64,000 nt of DNA, taken from positions 190,001 through 254,000 of the forward strand of contig JAUIHP010000004.1 in assembly GCA_030431975.1 (NCBI GenBank), written 5' to 3'. Shown one piece after another: positions 51,653 through 61,900 of this stretch. Position 1 is the first letter of the stretch, and each line of letters begins with the position of its first letter. This DNA is from a bacterium (GTDB lineage Bacteria > Eisenbacteria > RBG-16-71-46 > CAIMUX01). Both the position numbers and the translations under genes were made by a program. The notes beneath the pieces are model-generated. The model worked only from the letters and a program-made list of their open reading frames with translations. It searched no databases and was not told where the DNA came from.

Positions 51653-54600
51653 CTACCGAGTTTGAACGACCTTGACCGTTCGCTCGTCGGTCCCGGCTCG
51701 GAGCTTCGCAAAGAACACTCCCGAACCTGCGTTCGACCCGTTCTCATCCCGTCCGTCCCACGAGATGGAATGGATGCCGGCGTCCAGCGACCCGTCGTTC
51801 AAGGTGCGAACGTGACGGCCCGCGACGTCGAAGACCTCGAGCTTCACGGCTGCCGCGCCCGGAAGTGACAACTCGAATTCCCGATGATCCGAAACCCCAC
51901 CCGTGACCCGCAGATCGAGAGCGGTCGGCGTATCCAGAACCGGGCCGTCCGGCGCATCCGCAGCCGAACTCTCTGAGATGATGACTTCGTACAGTCCCGG
52001 TGTCGCCGAGGCGTTCGAGACGGTCAGGCCATAGACGTCCGGATGGACCGAAACGAAGACCGCACTCTCGGCTTCTCCCTCACCGAACGACTGCGAGGCG
52101 GCGACGTAGTCGCCGGAGGCCTGGTAGTAGTCACCTTCACGGGAGCTGTGAATGCGGACATCGACGTCGAGATTCGGGGAGAGCGGACGAACCGTGACTC
52201 GGACCGGCGTCGCAGCGAGGCCGACGTTCAGGTCCCAGATCTGGACCGCTTCGTTCCCAGCGAACTCGCGTTGATGGACGACGACGTCACCCAGGTCGTT
52301 GAACTCGATGTCCTCCGACGCGATATCAAAGGTCAAAGCCCGACTGACCGTCCCCGAGGTGCGGTCCGTGCGGCTGTAGTAGCTCTGCGCAGGCGCGTGA
52401 TTCCCGTCGATGACCATGTAGGGCATCTCCGAAGCGCCGTCGAGCCCGAGGAAACACGAGATGTCTTCATTCTCGCAGCTCCACAGTCCGAATGCAGACT
52501 CGGCATCGCCCTTGGGGAGTATGCCGACGACCGCCCAGGAGTCTTCCTCGGTCAAGAGCTCCGAGAAGATGATCTCATCGGGGAGCGTGACCGGCTGTTC
52601 GTCCATGAGTTCGATCGACGGCCCCATGCCGAGGAAGTAGTCCGTTGTCACTTCTTCTTCCGCAGCGAGGACGGCTCCGTACCAAAGGGATTCTTCGGGA
52701 GTGAACTCGAACCAAGTACTCCAGGCGTTGCCGGAGGCCTCGACTTCCATGTTGGCGCGTCGCTGATACGGCCACAGCCCGTGTGAGTTTGCCAGGGCCA
52801 GCTTCATGTCCGGGTCCGGGCCTACAGATCCGTAGTACTGAAACCGGTAGGTCGTCCCTTCGTTCAGGTAGGCGTCCCAGATCTTGGCCACATCTCCGTT
52901 CTCCCAGGTCTCGCTGTACCAACCCGAGAGGATCTCCGAGCCCTGCTCCCACTCTGTGGTGTGGGCTCCGGCGCCGCTGATCCGGGGAACGCGAACGGCG
53001 TTCGCTTCCTGGCTCCATCGGTAGTCGACGGCGACGAACTCGACTCCAGCGTACTGATCCGATCTCGTGAGCTCCCAGTCGTAGGTCAGGTCATAGAAGA
53101 CGCCCAAGGAGACGTCGGTCCCGCCGTCGGGGCGGACACCGACGATCGACCAGGTGGGTGTCTGCGGCGTGTAGTGATAGAGCCGAAGGTCTAGTACTGA
53201 AGAGAAGGATTCGTCATCGATCAACTCCAGTGGTGTGGGGCCGATCTTGATCGAGTAGGGACCCGACTCGACGTTGTTGGCGAAGACGACGAGACCATAG
53301 ACGTCGTCCTCGGGAACAACAAACTCCATGACCTCGTCCAAACCGCCGGGCCACGCGTCCGCTTCTACCATGGATTGCGATCGCGGGGCATAGTACTGGC
53401 TTCCCTCGGAAGAAAAGAGTGCCATCCCCAGGTCGAGATCCGGGTCGTCGACGTCCAGTTCGATGCGGATCGTTTCTCCGGCGAAGAGTGGGACGTTGAA
53501 GGCCTGGACGACTTCGTTGACGCCGAAGTGGTCGTTGTAGGTCTCGCCGTTGGCGTAGATGGTTTGAACGTTGGTCGCGTAACCCAGGTCATAGAAACCG
53601 GCTCCACCCGAGTTTGAAAGCCGGATGTAGTCCCGGCCCAACGTCGAGTGATGGAAGTCGGCCACGACGAACTGGGTGCCCGTCCCGATCGCGGACTCGG
53701 CGAGGAGGTAGTTGTTGTTGTTGTCCCCAAAGACACTCATGTTCCAGTCCGCGTTGTCCCGCGATCTGACGCCCATCACCGCCCACGTCTCTGCGTAGTG
53801 ATTCGCTGCCCAGCCCAACGAGCCGTTGGCATCCGTGAACGCGTCGTGCCGGCTGAGTTCGTGCACCTCGTACTCTGAGTTTGACCCAGGCTCGCGGGCG
53901 ATCGTGTTGTCGACGACGTCATTGCCATCCATGTCGGCCCAGCCCCAGTTGCGGCGGGTGTACTCGCAAGGCGGACCGCCAACCCAACCACCGCGCATCA
54001 GGCACTCGTCGCTGTCCGCACAGGATTGGCAGTTGCCGTTCGGGACTTCGTCGACCAGGTATTCGCTCTGGCAGATGTCGTCGCAGAGGATGTTCTCGCA
54101 CCCGGACGTGGTTCCACCTTCGGCGCATCCACCGAAGTGCCGGCCGATGAGGTAGGCCCACACGGAGTGGTGCATGTCGTGACTGAGAATCGACCAGGAG
54201 GACGGGCCGCCGACCTGGATCGAGTTGAAGGAGACGTCTGCCGGAATGAACATGACGATGACGTTGTCCGAGTTTCCGAAGTAGTTCTGCACCTCGATCG
54301 CCAAGTCATCGATGATGTCGCCGTCACCATCGTCATCGGTGAACCCGATCTGGGCGGCCGCGTCCTGGGCCATCCAACCCTGGAAGCTGCCCCAGTCTGA
54401 AACGTCGTATGGAAGCTCCGGGTTGTAGTGGGCGAAGGCGAACCCGTCCTCTCCAAGCCGGAAGCGCAGGGCGTTTTCCGGCGCGTACTGCTTGAAGTAG
54501 TCCTGGGCGGCGTGCAGCTTGTCTCGCTGGGCCCGAATCTCATCCTGCTCCCACTGTCCGCCGGCGTGATCGACGAGGATGGTCTGGATGAAGACGGAGC

Positions 54601-54886
54601 CACGAGCGTAGTGCGAAGTGTCGTTGTCGCCACCACCCCCTCCGCGTGATTGGCTTCCGAGGTGAACGACTTCGATGTGTCCACCGTCGCGGAAGGGCGA
54701 TGCCTGGTGCTCGGGGGAGAGGGCGAGGCTCTCTGTACTCGTCGAAGAAGTTTCGACCAAGGGCAGGATCGGAGTCCGGGCCTCGACTGTCGTCCAGCTC
54801 GCCGGAATCGCTGCGGCGCCGAGAGCGACGGCCGCAAGAACCCCGGCTACCGTCCGATTGGGGAAGGAATGGACTACGGACTTCAT
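51653..54886 (-). CDS. Secreted metalloprotease-like protein with degenerate zinc motif and FlgD-like C-terminal domain
   Basis: A 1,077-residue exported protein. The ATG at 54886 overlaps the upstream stop (ATGA) and has AAGGAG nearby; a frame running 165 codons upstream overlaps the partner gene. The signal is NRTVAGVLAAVALGAAAIPA. The region around 180-330 resembles a family of secreted metalloproteases in which HExxH is followed by a Cys-rich DEY/NxNC segment: here SHDMHHSVWAYLIGRHFGGC (about 235-254), then VPNGNCQSCADSDECLMRGG. The Glu of HExxH is Asp, so activity is doubtful. The middle has repeated pre-peptidase/beta-sandwich units (WSIVGVRPDGGTDVSLGVFY; WAVVGILPKGDAESAFGLWS). The end is a FlgD-like domain (LEVFDVAGRHVRTLNDGSLD). 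Flanked by the tandem secreted paralogues. Confidence 0.75.
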   Translation of the reverse strand: MKSVVHSFPNRTVAGVLAAVALGAAAIPASWTTVEARTPILPLVETSSTSTESLALSPEHQASPFRDGGHIEVVHLGSQSRGGGGGDNDTSHYARGSVFIQTILVDHAGGQWEQDEIRAQRDKLHAAQDYFKQYAPENALRFRLGEDGFAFAHYNPELPYDVSDWGSFQGWMAQDAAAQIGFTDDDGDGDIIDDLAIEVQNYFGNSDNVIVMFIPADVSFNSIQVGGPSSWSILSHDMHHSVWAYLIGRHFGGCAEGGTTSGCENILCDDICQSEYLVDEVPNGNCQSCADSDECLMRGGWVGGPPCEYTRRNWGWADMDGNDVVDNTIAREPGSNSEYEVHELSRHDAFTDANGSLGWAANHYAETWAVMGVRSRDNADWNMSVFGDNNNNYLLAESAIGTGTQFVVADFHHSTLGRDYIRLSNSGGAGFYDLGYATNVQTIYANGETYNDHFGVNEVVQAFNVPLFAGETIRIELDVDDPDLDLGMALFSSEGSQYYAPRSQSMVEADAWPGGLDEVMEFVVPEDDVYGLVVFANNVESGPYSIKIGPTPLELIDDESFSSVLDLRLYHYTPQTPTWSIVGVRPDGGTDVSLGVFYDLTYDWELTRSDQYAGVEFVAVDYRWSQEANAVRVPRISGAGAHTTEWEQGSEILSGWYSETWENGDVAKIWDAYLNEGTTYRFQYYGSVGPDPDMKLALANSHGLWPYQRRANMEVEASGNAWSTWFEFTPEESLWYGAVLAAEEEVTTDYFLGMGPSIELMDEQPVTLPDEIIFSELLTEEDSWAVVGILPKGDAESAFGLWSCENEDISCFLGLDGASEMPYMVIDGNHAPAQSYYSRTDRTSGTVSRALTFDIASEDIEFNDLGDVVVHQREFAGNEAVQIWDLNVGLAATPVRVTVRPLSPNLDVDVRIHSSREGDYYQASGDYVAASQSFGEGEAESAVFVSVHPDVYGLTVSNASATPGLYEVIISESSAADAPDGPVLDTPTALDLRVTGGVSDHREFELSLPGAAAVKLEVFDVAGRHVRTLNDGSLDAGIHSISWDGRDENGSNAGSGVFFAKLRAGTDERTVKVVQTR

Positions 54887-55320
54887 CGTGCATCTCCTTC
54901 GGGATCCGTGGTCATTCCAGGGCGCGCATCCAACGGGATCGGCTCCGTTTGCTTGCGGATCGATTGCATCTGGGCTTCGTTGGCTTCCAGTTCCGAAGGC
55001 GTCCATTCCTTGGCCGCTTGAGCCGGTGGAAAAACCCAACGCGTACCCGCCGCTTCGGCTTCTTCCTGTTTGGTCCTGGCCATGCCCAGGAGTTCGCGTT
55101 CTTTTCCCGTCAGACCGGGTGCGGGATCGTTGCCCGAGCGTGATGTGAAGTGATCCGTTTCGCCGTTGGGATCCGCGGCCGTTTCCTGCAGTAGGGCCGT
55201 TGGCGTCAAAGCATCCGACATCGTCTGGACGTGCTGCCAGGCGCCTGCGGTTGCGGCACAAGCCGCAAAGAGGAAAAAGCCGACCGACGCGTACCGCCCT
55301 GCTCGCTTCCTGTCCTTCAT
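54883..55320 (-). CDS. Small membrane-anchored or exported protein coupled to the metalloprotease-like gene
   Basis: A 145-residue protein from the ATG at 55320 (AAGGAG upstream); a frame open to 55524 lacks a site. It has one N-terminal hydrophobic helix (ASVGFFLFAACAATAGAWQHV), then a polar, probably helical region rich in Glu/Gln (GKERELLGMARTKQEEAEAA; SELEANEAQMQSIRKQ). I do not recognise it. Its stop overlaps the start of the metalloprotease-like gene by four bases, so the two are made together; a chaperone, inhibitor or anchor role is conceivable but unproven. Confidence 0.65.
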   Translation of the reverse strand: MKDRKRAGRYASVGFFLFAACAATAGAWQHVQTMSDALTPTALLQETAADPNGETDHFTSRSGNDPAPGLTGKERELLGMARTKQEEAEAAGTRWVFPPAQAAKEWTPSELEANEAQMQSIRKQTEPIPLDARPGMTTDPEGDAR

Positions 55321-55583
55321 ATGACGTTCTCCTTGTTCTCGGACGGTCGCGCCCGATTGGGGTCCGATCGGTAGTGCGCAAGGGGCGGGGAAGGTGTAAC
55401 CCGGGGGAGGAAAAAGCTCTTGTTTGTGGAGACGACGAAAGCGAAAGAAGTTTCGTTGCCGGCGGCGTGAACGTGGTAATATTCCCGCTATCCCCCCTCT
55501 CTCACGGACGAAGATGCCATTCAACTACGTGGCAGCAGTGTGAGGGCAACAGATCGGCAGACTTCTGCCGGGGTAAGGGAGGG

Positions 55584-58500
55584 ATGATGCATCTCTACAC
55601 GATTCAGCGCTCCAGTTGGGGTCTTTCCCCCAGGGTCGGATTCGGCTTTGCAGCCGCGGCCCTGGTCTTCGCGGCTCACTTCATACCCAGTGTGGCGGAG
55701 GCAAAGGACGCGCCCTTGCCTGCGGCTGCGGCTCCAGTTTCCAGCCAAGACATTTTCGACCGCGGTCCGTCCGAGGCGCCTGCCGTCGGAGAACGGTTCG
55801 CTCCCGGCGACACCGTCAGTTTCGGCTACGTCGATGCCAACGGATTCGCCGTCGAGGGCGAAGTCTGGACCTTCGACCATGGCCACGCAGATCCATTCGA
55901 AGGCTGGTACGCCACCGACTTCAGCGAAAACGCTGCGGCGTATTTTCGACACATGACGGCTGCCGACTGGGGGGCGGACCCGTTCAACACGGTGCCCGCT
56001 CCGGTCCTGTCGGGAGCCGGTTCCGCCTGGTGCGGGGTCACGGGGTCAGAAGCCAGAGACCTCTGCTGGGAGGCGGGGCTCGGATACGGGAACGGCTTCT
56101 GTCAGCGTTTGGTCAGCCCGACCTTTGTCCATGACGGCGTCAATTCCGTCGACCTCAGTTGGCTTCACTTCAATGACACCGAACCGAGCTTCGACTACAC
56201 CAACGTTCATTTGAAAACGCTCCCGAGCGGGGAGGAGATGCCGATCACGCAGTACGACGGCCAGATCGGGCTCGCTCCGGACCATCCTGTTTCACCTCCC
56301 ACGGGCGTCGTCGCCAACGAGACTCTTGATCCCGGAGACTTCGGAGGCGAAGTCACCTACCAAGTGATCTTCGAGATGACGTCGGACGCTGGCTGGTCCG
56401 ACTCGGACGGTCTTTTCGCGACGGAGTACGGACCCTGCGGCTTCGACGACGTTTCCATCGACGGGAGTGTCTTTGCCTTCGAGTCGGACCTCGATGGCTG
56501 GACGGCGGAAGTCTGTGGTGGCTTCGGAACCCTCTTCGGAGTCAACGATATCAGCAACTACGTGATCGAAGATGCGTGCGACTGCAACCTCGCCGGCAAC
56601 GTCCTCGAGTTTCATGACGAGGACCTCGAGCATCCGTACGGTCAGCGGGTTCTGGCGCAGTCGCCTCCGGTCGACCTGGCGAACGCGACGCCACCCAGCG
56701 GAGATGGTGCTCTCTCGATCCTGGCGCGCTGGACGCAGTATTCGGTTCTTCCTCAGGCCAACGGCGTGTTCTATCGCCCTGGTTGGTCCTATTTTCCCTA
56801 CGAGTGCCCTGTGAGCGGGGAAGACATCTGGAAGATCGAGATGCAAACCACGTTCTTCTTTTTCTCCGAGGATCCGATCTGTGCGGAGCTCCTCTATTCC
56901 GCAACGGAGGCGAACAACGCGATCCCGCGCGACTCCGAGCAGGTCCGCTTCGCCTACGAAGTCTTTGCATCTTGTGATGCTTTCAGCATTCCCGAGGACG
57001 TCTGTACCGGCGAAACGAACGCCACGCCATTGATTGACAACGTGGTCGTAGAAACGACGCGAATCCTGGATGCCCCAGCCATCAGCTTCGACAACGGCAC
57101 TCGTTTTCAGGATGGTTTTGCGCAGAGCGCGGTCAACAATCCGAGCCAGCCGGGAAACGCTGACGTGACCCGGAACGTCAACTTCGGGGCCGCCGAGCCC
57201 GTGATCCTGGGTGACTCCCTCTATGTGAGTGGACCGTTGGCGGGAAGCAATCCGTGGGAGGCCAAGCTCTGGTTCCAGATCGAAAAGGTTGGCCCCTCCT
57301 TTGACAGTCGTTACACCGTCTGGCGGGACCAGGTCGCGGATGGAAAGGACATCGAAAACGGCGAGTGGACCTTCGCATTCATGGATTCGTTCCAGATCGG
57401 AACCAATGTCGCCAACAACCGTTTCGTTTCCTACTTCCGCGAGGACGACGATGACTTCGATGGTGGAAGTCCCGAACTGACCGACGCGCAGGAGATCATC
57501 CCGGATGGCGTGCTCTTCCCGGGAACTCAGGTCAACTACTTCGTCAGCTCGAACTATGTCGGGAACTCGCAGAACTTCCTGCTGCCGGACACGTCCGGCG
57601 GGTTCTCGCTTGAATTCGAGATCCTTCCAAACTGGCAGGACGACGGTGGCACGCTGAAGCATCCTTGTCTCCTCTATGTAGACGCAGCCAATGATGGCGC
57701 GCAGTACTACATCGGGAATGCTCTGACGTCGCTGGGACTCGAAGCCGACCGCTATGACTATCTCGATGCGACATCGAACTGGAAGGCTCCGCTCGCCAGG
57801 GGAGCCGGCAGTGGATCCAACAACGGCTGCACCTTGGCGCAGCTGCTTGGATATCGAGGCATCGTGGTCAACTCGGGGACGAGCAATGCGTCGACCCTTA
57901 TGTGGCCAACTGACTACTTGTTGTTCCATGACTGGCTGGACGCCGATTACACCTCCTGTCAGGTCGACGGCCTGATTCTCAACGGCCACGGAATCGCGAC
58001 GAGTCTGACGGCGCAGGCGCCCGTCGTCGCCGCCGCCCTCGGTGTCTCCGTCGTCTCGGGGAGCTACACCGACTTCTCCGGTGACACGAACGACTGCGTC
58101 GTTCTGGAAGCGCCAAGCACCGGGTCGCCGAAGTATGGAACGGTCAATTCCGGGGGCGACTACTCCTACGAAGCGTTCGGCAACGGTTGTCCGACTCAGT
58201 ACGGTTTTGACGTCCTCGGAACCGTCGGATCCGGCGTTGGGAACCGCGTCTTCGTGGACTCCGGGGATCCGGAGAGCGAGGTCGAGTTCGCCCAGGTTGT
58301 GTCCGAGAATCTCAGCCCGACTTCGAGCGGTGTCTACCGCACTGTGGTCGACGGCACTTCGTACCACACGTTGACCGATCCGAGCCTATCCCCGGGATGT
58401 GCCGTCGGTTCGGCCAGCATCGTGACCGCCGCCGCCAACGAATTGGCCGCCGCTCTGGAGTGGATCTTCGACGGCAGTGTCCCAACACTCTGTGAGGAGT

Positions 58501-58826
58501 TCCCTCCGTGTGCCGGTGATGCTCCGGACGGTTCGGTTCTGGGCGGTGCCACGACGAAGTTGCACCAAAGTCTGCCCAATCCCTACAACCAGCGCACAAA
58601 GCTACGTTTCTCTTTGGCTCATTCCGGACGGGCCAAGGTCACGATCTACGATGCAGCCGGGCGGCAAGTCCGGACGGTCGTCGACGGCGAACTGGACGCC
58701 GGACTCCATGAGATCAACTGGGACGGCACGGACGAGAACGGTCGATCGCTTCCCGCGGGAGTCTACTGGGTTCGTCTTCACGATGGTGTCCAGGAGTCGA
58801 GCGCGAAGATCGTCAGCATTGAGTAG
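55584..58826 (+). CDS. Large secreted protein, paralogue family copy 2, FlgD-like C-terminal domain
   Basis: A 1,080-residue exported protein. The start at ATGATG 55584 follows AAGGGAGGG; the frame is open far upstream but only through the divergent intergenic region. The signal is VGFGFAAAALVFAAHFIPSVAEA. The body matches copy 1 block for block: RFAPGDTVSFGYVDANGFAV, GSAWCGVTGSEARDLCWEAG, YVIEDACDCNLAGNVLEFHD, CDAFSIPEDVCTGETNATPL, FVSYFREDDDDFDGGSPEL, FLLPDTSGGFSLEFEILPNW, DRYDYLDATSNWKAPLARGA. The C-terminus is NPYNQRTKLRFSLAHSGRAK, then GVYWVRLHDGVQESSAKIV. Divergent from the 145-aa/metalloprotease-like pair. Confidence 0.85.
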   Translation: MMHLYTIQRSSWGLSPRVGFGFAAAALVFAAHFIPSVAEAKDAPLPAAAAPVSSQDIFDRGPSEAPAVGERFAPGDTVSFGYVDANGFAVEGEVWTFDHGHADPFEGWYATDFSENAAAYFRHMTAADWGADPFNTVPAPVLSGAGSAWCGVTGSEARDLCWEAGLGYGNGFCQRLVSPTFVHDGVNSVDLSWLHFNDTEPSFDYTNVHLKTLPSGEEMPITQYDGQIGLAPDHPVSPPTGVVANETLDPGDFGGEVTYQVIFEMTSDAGWSDSDGLFATEYGPCGFDDVSIDGSVFAFESDLDGWTAEVCGGFGTLFGVNDISNYVIEDACDCNLAGNVLEFHDEDLEHPYGQRVLAQSPPVDLANATPPSGDGALSILARWTQYSVLPQANGVFYRPGWSYFPYECPVSGEDIWKIEMQTTFFFFSEDPICAELLYSATEANNAIPRDSEQVRFAYEVFASCDAFSIPEDVCTGETNATPLIDNVVVETTRILDAPAISFDNGTRFQDGFAQSAVNNPSQPGNADVTRNVNFGAAEPVILGDSLYVSGPLAGSNPWEAKLWFQIEKVGPSFDSRYTVWRDQVADGKDIENGEWTFAFMDSFQIGTNVANNRFVSYFREDDDDFDGGSPELTDAQEIIPDGVLFPGTQVNYFVSSNYVGNSQNFLLPDTSGGFSLEFEILPNWQDDGGTLKHPCLLYVDAANDGAQYYIGNALTSLGLEADRYDYLDATSNWKAPLARGAGSGSNNGCTLAQLLGYRGIVVNSGTSNASTLMWPTDYLLFHDWLDADYTSCQVDGLILNGHGIATSLTAQAPVVAAALGVSVVSGSYTDFSGDTNDCVVLEAPSTGSPKYGTVNSGGDYSYEAFGNGCPTQYGFDVLGTVGSGVGNRVFVDSGDPESEVEFAQVVSENLSPTSSGVYRTVVDGTSYHTLTDPSLSPGCAVGSASIVTAAANELAAALEWIFDGSVPTLCEEFPPCAGDAPDGSVLGGATTKLHQSLPNPYNQRTKLRFSLAHSGRAKVTIYDAAGRQVRTVVDGELDAGLHEINWDGTDENGRSLPAGVYWVRLHDGVQESSAKIVSIE

Positions 58827-58866
58827 AAGCCGGTACTGAGTCAGTCAAGATTCGGGGGTGGGTACA

Positions 58867-58897
58867 TGCCTCGGCGGCCGCACGTGGCGCCGAGGCA
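58867..58897 (+). promoter_or_regulatory. Hairpin in the leader of copy 3
   Basis: TGCCTCGGCG pairs perfectly with CGCCGAGGCA across an 11-base loop, ending 16 bases before the copy 3 ATG and just upstream of its GGAGG. There is no U-run, so it may end the copy 2 message or affect translation of copy 3. Confidence 0.5.
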
Positions 58898-58913
58898 ATA
58901 CTTGGAGGTCAGA

Positions 58914-61900
58914 ATGATCAGGATCCGTCAGTCACAGTCGAGTGAAGTGGTACATAGGTTCGCGAAGACAATCTTCGCGGTCGGTGTCGGACTCTCCCTG
59001 GTGGTTCCTTCCCCGGACACTGCCCAAGCCAAGTCCGACGAACGGCCGCTCCTCCGGCAGTTGGGACCATCAGACTCGCAGCAACGCTTTGACGCTCCTC
59101 CGGCGGCGATGCGGGCTCAGCAGCGTTTCGCCCCCGGCGACACGATCACCTTCGGCTATGTCGACGCCAACGGCTTTGCGGTCGAAGGGGAAGTGTGGAC
59201 TTTCGACCATGGCCACTCGGATCCATTGGAAGGCTGGTACGCAGAGGACTTGACCGAGAATCAGGAAGCCTACTTTCGTCACATCACGGTCGCGATCTGG
59301 GACGCGGATCCGAACAATGCGGTGGCGGCGCCCGTCCTCAGTGGGGACGGTTCCGCGTGGTGTGGAGTCTTCGGCTCCGAAGCCAACGACCTCTGCTGGG
59401 AGTCGGGCCTCGGCTATGGCAATCGCTTCTGTCAGCGGTTGATCAGCCCGGCGTTCTCTCATGACGGTTCGAGTTCGGTCGGTCTGGATTGGCTTCACTT
59501 CAATGACACCGAAGAGGACTTCGACTACACGAACGTCTACCTGAAGACGCTGCCCAGCGACACGGAGACTCTGATCCGGGAATACACGGGGCAGGTCGGA
59601 CTCGCCGGCGATCACCCGCTTTCACCTCCCACGGGGGTCTTCGACAGCGAGACTCTGATGGCGGTCGACTTCGGAGGAGAATCCGACTATCACATCGTTT
59701 TCGAGATGACATCGGACGGCGGCTGGTCGGACTCGGACGCGTTGTCCCCGACGGAGTACGGCCCGTGTGCCTTCGACGATGTGAACATCGATGGAGCGAA
59801 CTTCGACTTCGAGTCGGATCTTGACGGCTGGACAGCGGAGGCCTGTCCCGGATTCGGTACGTACATCGGGGTCAACGATCTGAGCAACTACTCGCTCGAG
59901 GATCTCTGCAACTGCAACCTCTCGGGGAACGTTCTCGGGTTCCACGATGAAAACCAGGAACACCCGTATGGTCAGCGAACCTACGCGCGTTCTGCGCCGG
60001 TCGATCTGGCCAATGCCACGGATCCCAACGGACCCGGCCAGCTCGAGATTGCGGCACATTGGTCGCAGTATTCAGATCTCCCCACGGCCAACGGAGTCTT
60101 CTATCGCCCAGGCTGGACGTATTTCCCGTTTACGTGTCCTGTCACCGGCGAGCAGGGCTGGTCCGGGCGTGTCGGACAAGTGAGTACGTATTTCTTCGAG
60201 CCCGAGGGGTGTTTCGAGAATCGGACGTTCGCGACGATTGGCGACAATCCTGTCCCCAGGGACGCCGAGCAGGTTCGATTCCTCTATGAGGTCTATGCTT
60301 CCTGCGACGCCTTCCAGATTCCCGAAGACGTATGTACCGAAGAGACCAACGCGACACCGCTGATCGACAACATCACTATCTTCACGACTCGGATCGCCGA
60401 CGCCCCGCAGGTATTCTTCGACAACGGACTTCGCTACCAGGATGGTTTCGCTCAGGGAACTGAAGTCAACCTGCCCGATTTCCCGGGGAACGCAGATGTG
60501 ACTCGCAATCGAAGCTTCGGCAACATTGAACCGATCATCCTCGGAGACTCTGTCTATGTCGCCGGCCCCCTTGCGGGCAGCGACCCGGCGACACAGTGGG
60601 AAGCCAAGTTGTGGTTTCAGATCGAGAGGGTGGGGCCGGCCGCGGACTCCCGTTACACGACCTGGCGGGACCGGGTTCGGGATGGGAACAACATCGATCC
60701 CGATCTCGCGGGTGCAGGCCCTGTCGAGTGGACCTTCGCATTCATGGACTCGTTCGAGGTGGGTACGAACGTCGCAAACAACAAGTTCCTCTCGTACTTC
60801 CGCGAAGACGACGACGACTTCGACGGAGGGTCCGGCGATCTGACCGAGCCGCAGGAAATCATTGCCGACGGAGTCCTCTTCCCGGGGACGCAGGTGAACT
60901 ACTTCGTCAGTTCCAATTTCATCGGGAACCCGCAGCGGTATCTGTTGCCGGACACGGCTGGAGGTTTCTCGCTGGAGTTCGAAATCCTACCGAGTTGGCG
61001 GGATGACGGGGGTGTCCTCAAGTACCCGGCTTTGCTCTACATCGACGCGTTCAACGCCGGCGCCGAGTTCTTCATCGAGAGCGCGTTCGACGCTCTGGGC
61101 ATCGAAGCCGACCGCTACGACTATCTGGACTCCACTTCCAGCTGGAAAGCTCCCATGGCCAGAGGGAACTCGTCTGGATCGAACAATGGTTGCACCCTCT
61201 TCCAGCTACTGGGCTATCGGGGAATCCTCCTCAATTCCGGGAGCTTCAATGTCTCGTCGCAAATGTGGCCCAGCGACTACGTGCTCTTCAGTGATTGGTT
61301 GACAGCTGAGATTTGCGATGCCGAAACGGGGCGCCAAGGTCTGATCCTCAACGGGAACGGAGTTGCCAACGCGCTGAATGCCAATGGCGGCGCTATCCTC
61401 TCTCAGCTTGGGGTCACTCATGTGGCGAACCGATACAGCACCTTTTCGGGAGACCTCAATGATTGCGTCCGCGTCGAGAGCCCGGCCGGTGGTGGCGAGG
61501 ACTTCGGAACCAGCAACTCGCTCGGAGACTACGAGTACGATGTCTACGGCAACTGGTGCCCGATTCAGTACTCCTTTGATGTTCTTGGAGTGACCAATTC
61601 AGGCGTCGGAAACCGCGTCTACCTCAACGCCAGCGACCTCGAGACCGAGGTTCCCTTCGCGCAGGTCACGAACGAGTTCGCCAACAACCGGACGATCGTC
61701 GACGGAACTTCGTATCACAACCTCTCGGATGTGGATCCCATTCAGGAGTGCGTCAGCGATTCGGCCCACATCGTCACTGCAGCGGCCAACGAGATCCTGG
61801 CCGCGCTGGAGTGGATCTACGGTGTGGGGCAGGTCCCGGGGCTGATCGAAGACCCCTGCGAAGGCGTGGTTGCCGACGCGCCCTGGACCGCACCGAGCGG

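Noticed and set aside
54889-55381. N-terminal extension of the metalloprotease-like protein
   Set aside because: It would overlap the coupled 145-aa gene almost entirely, has no signal peptide at that end and reads as composition-driven sequence.
55440-55500. Promoter with TTGCCG and TAATAT before copy 2
   Set aside because: The spacer is only about 15 bases and the -35 match is modest, so it is not listed as a feature.
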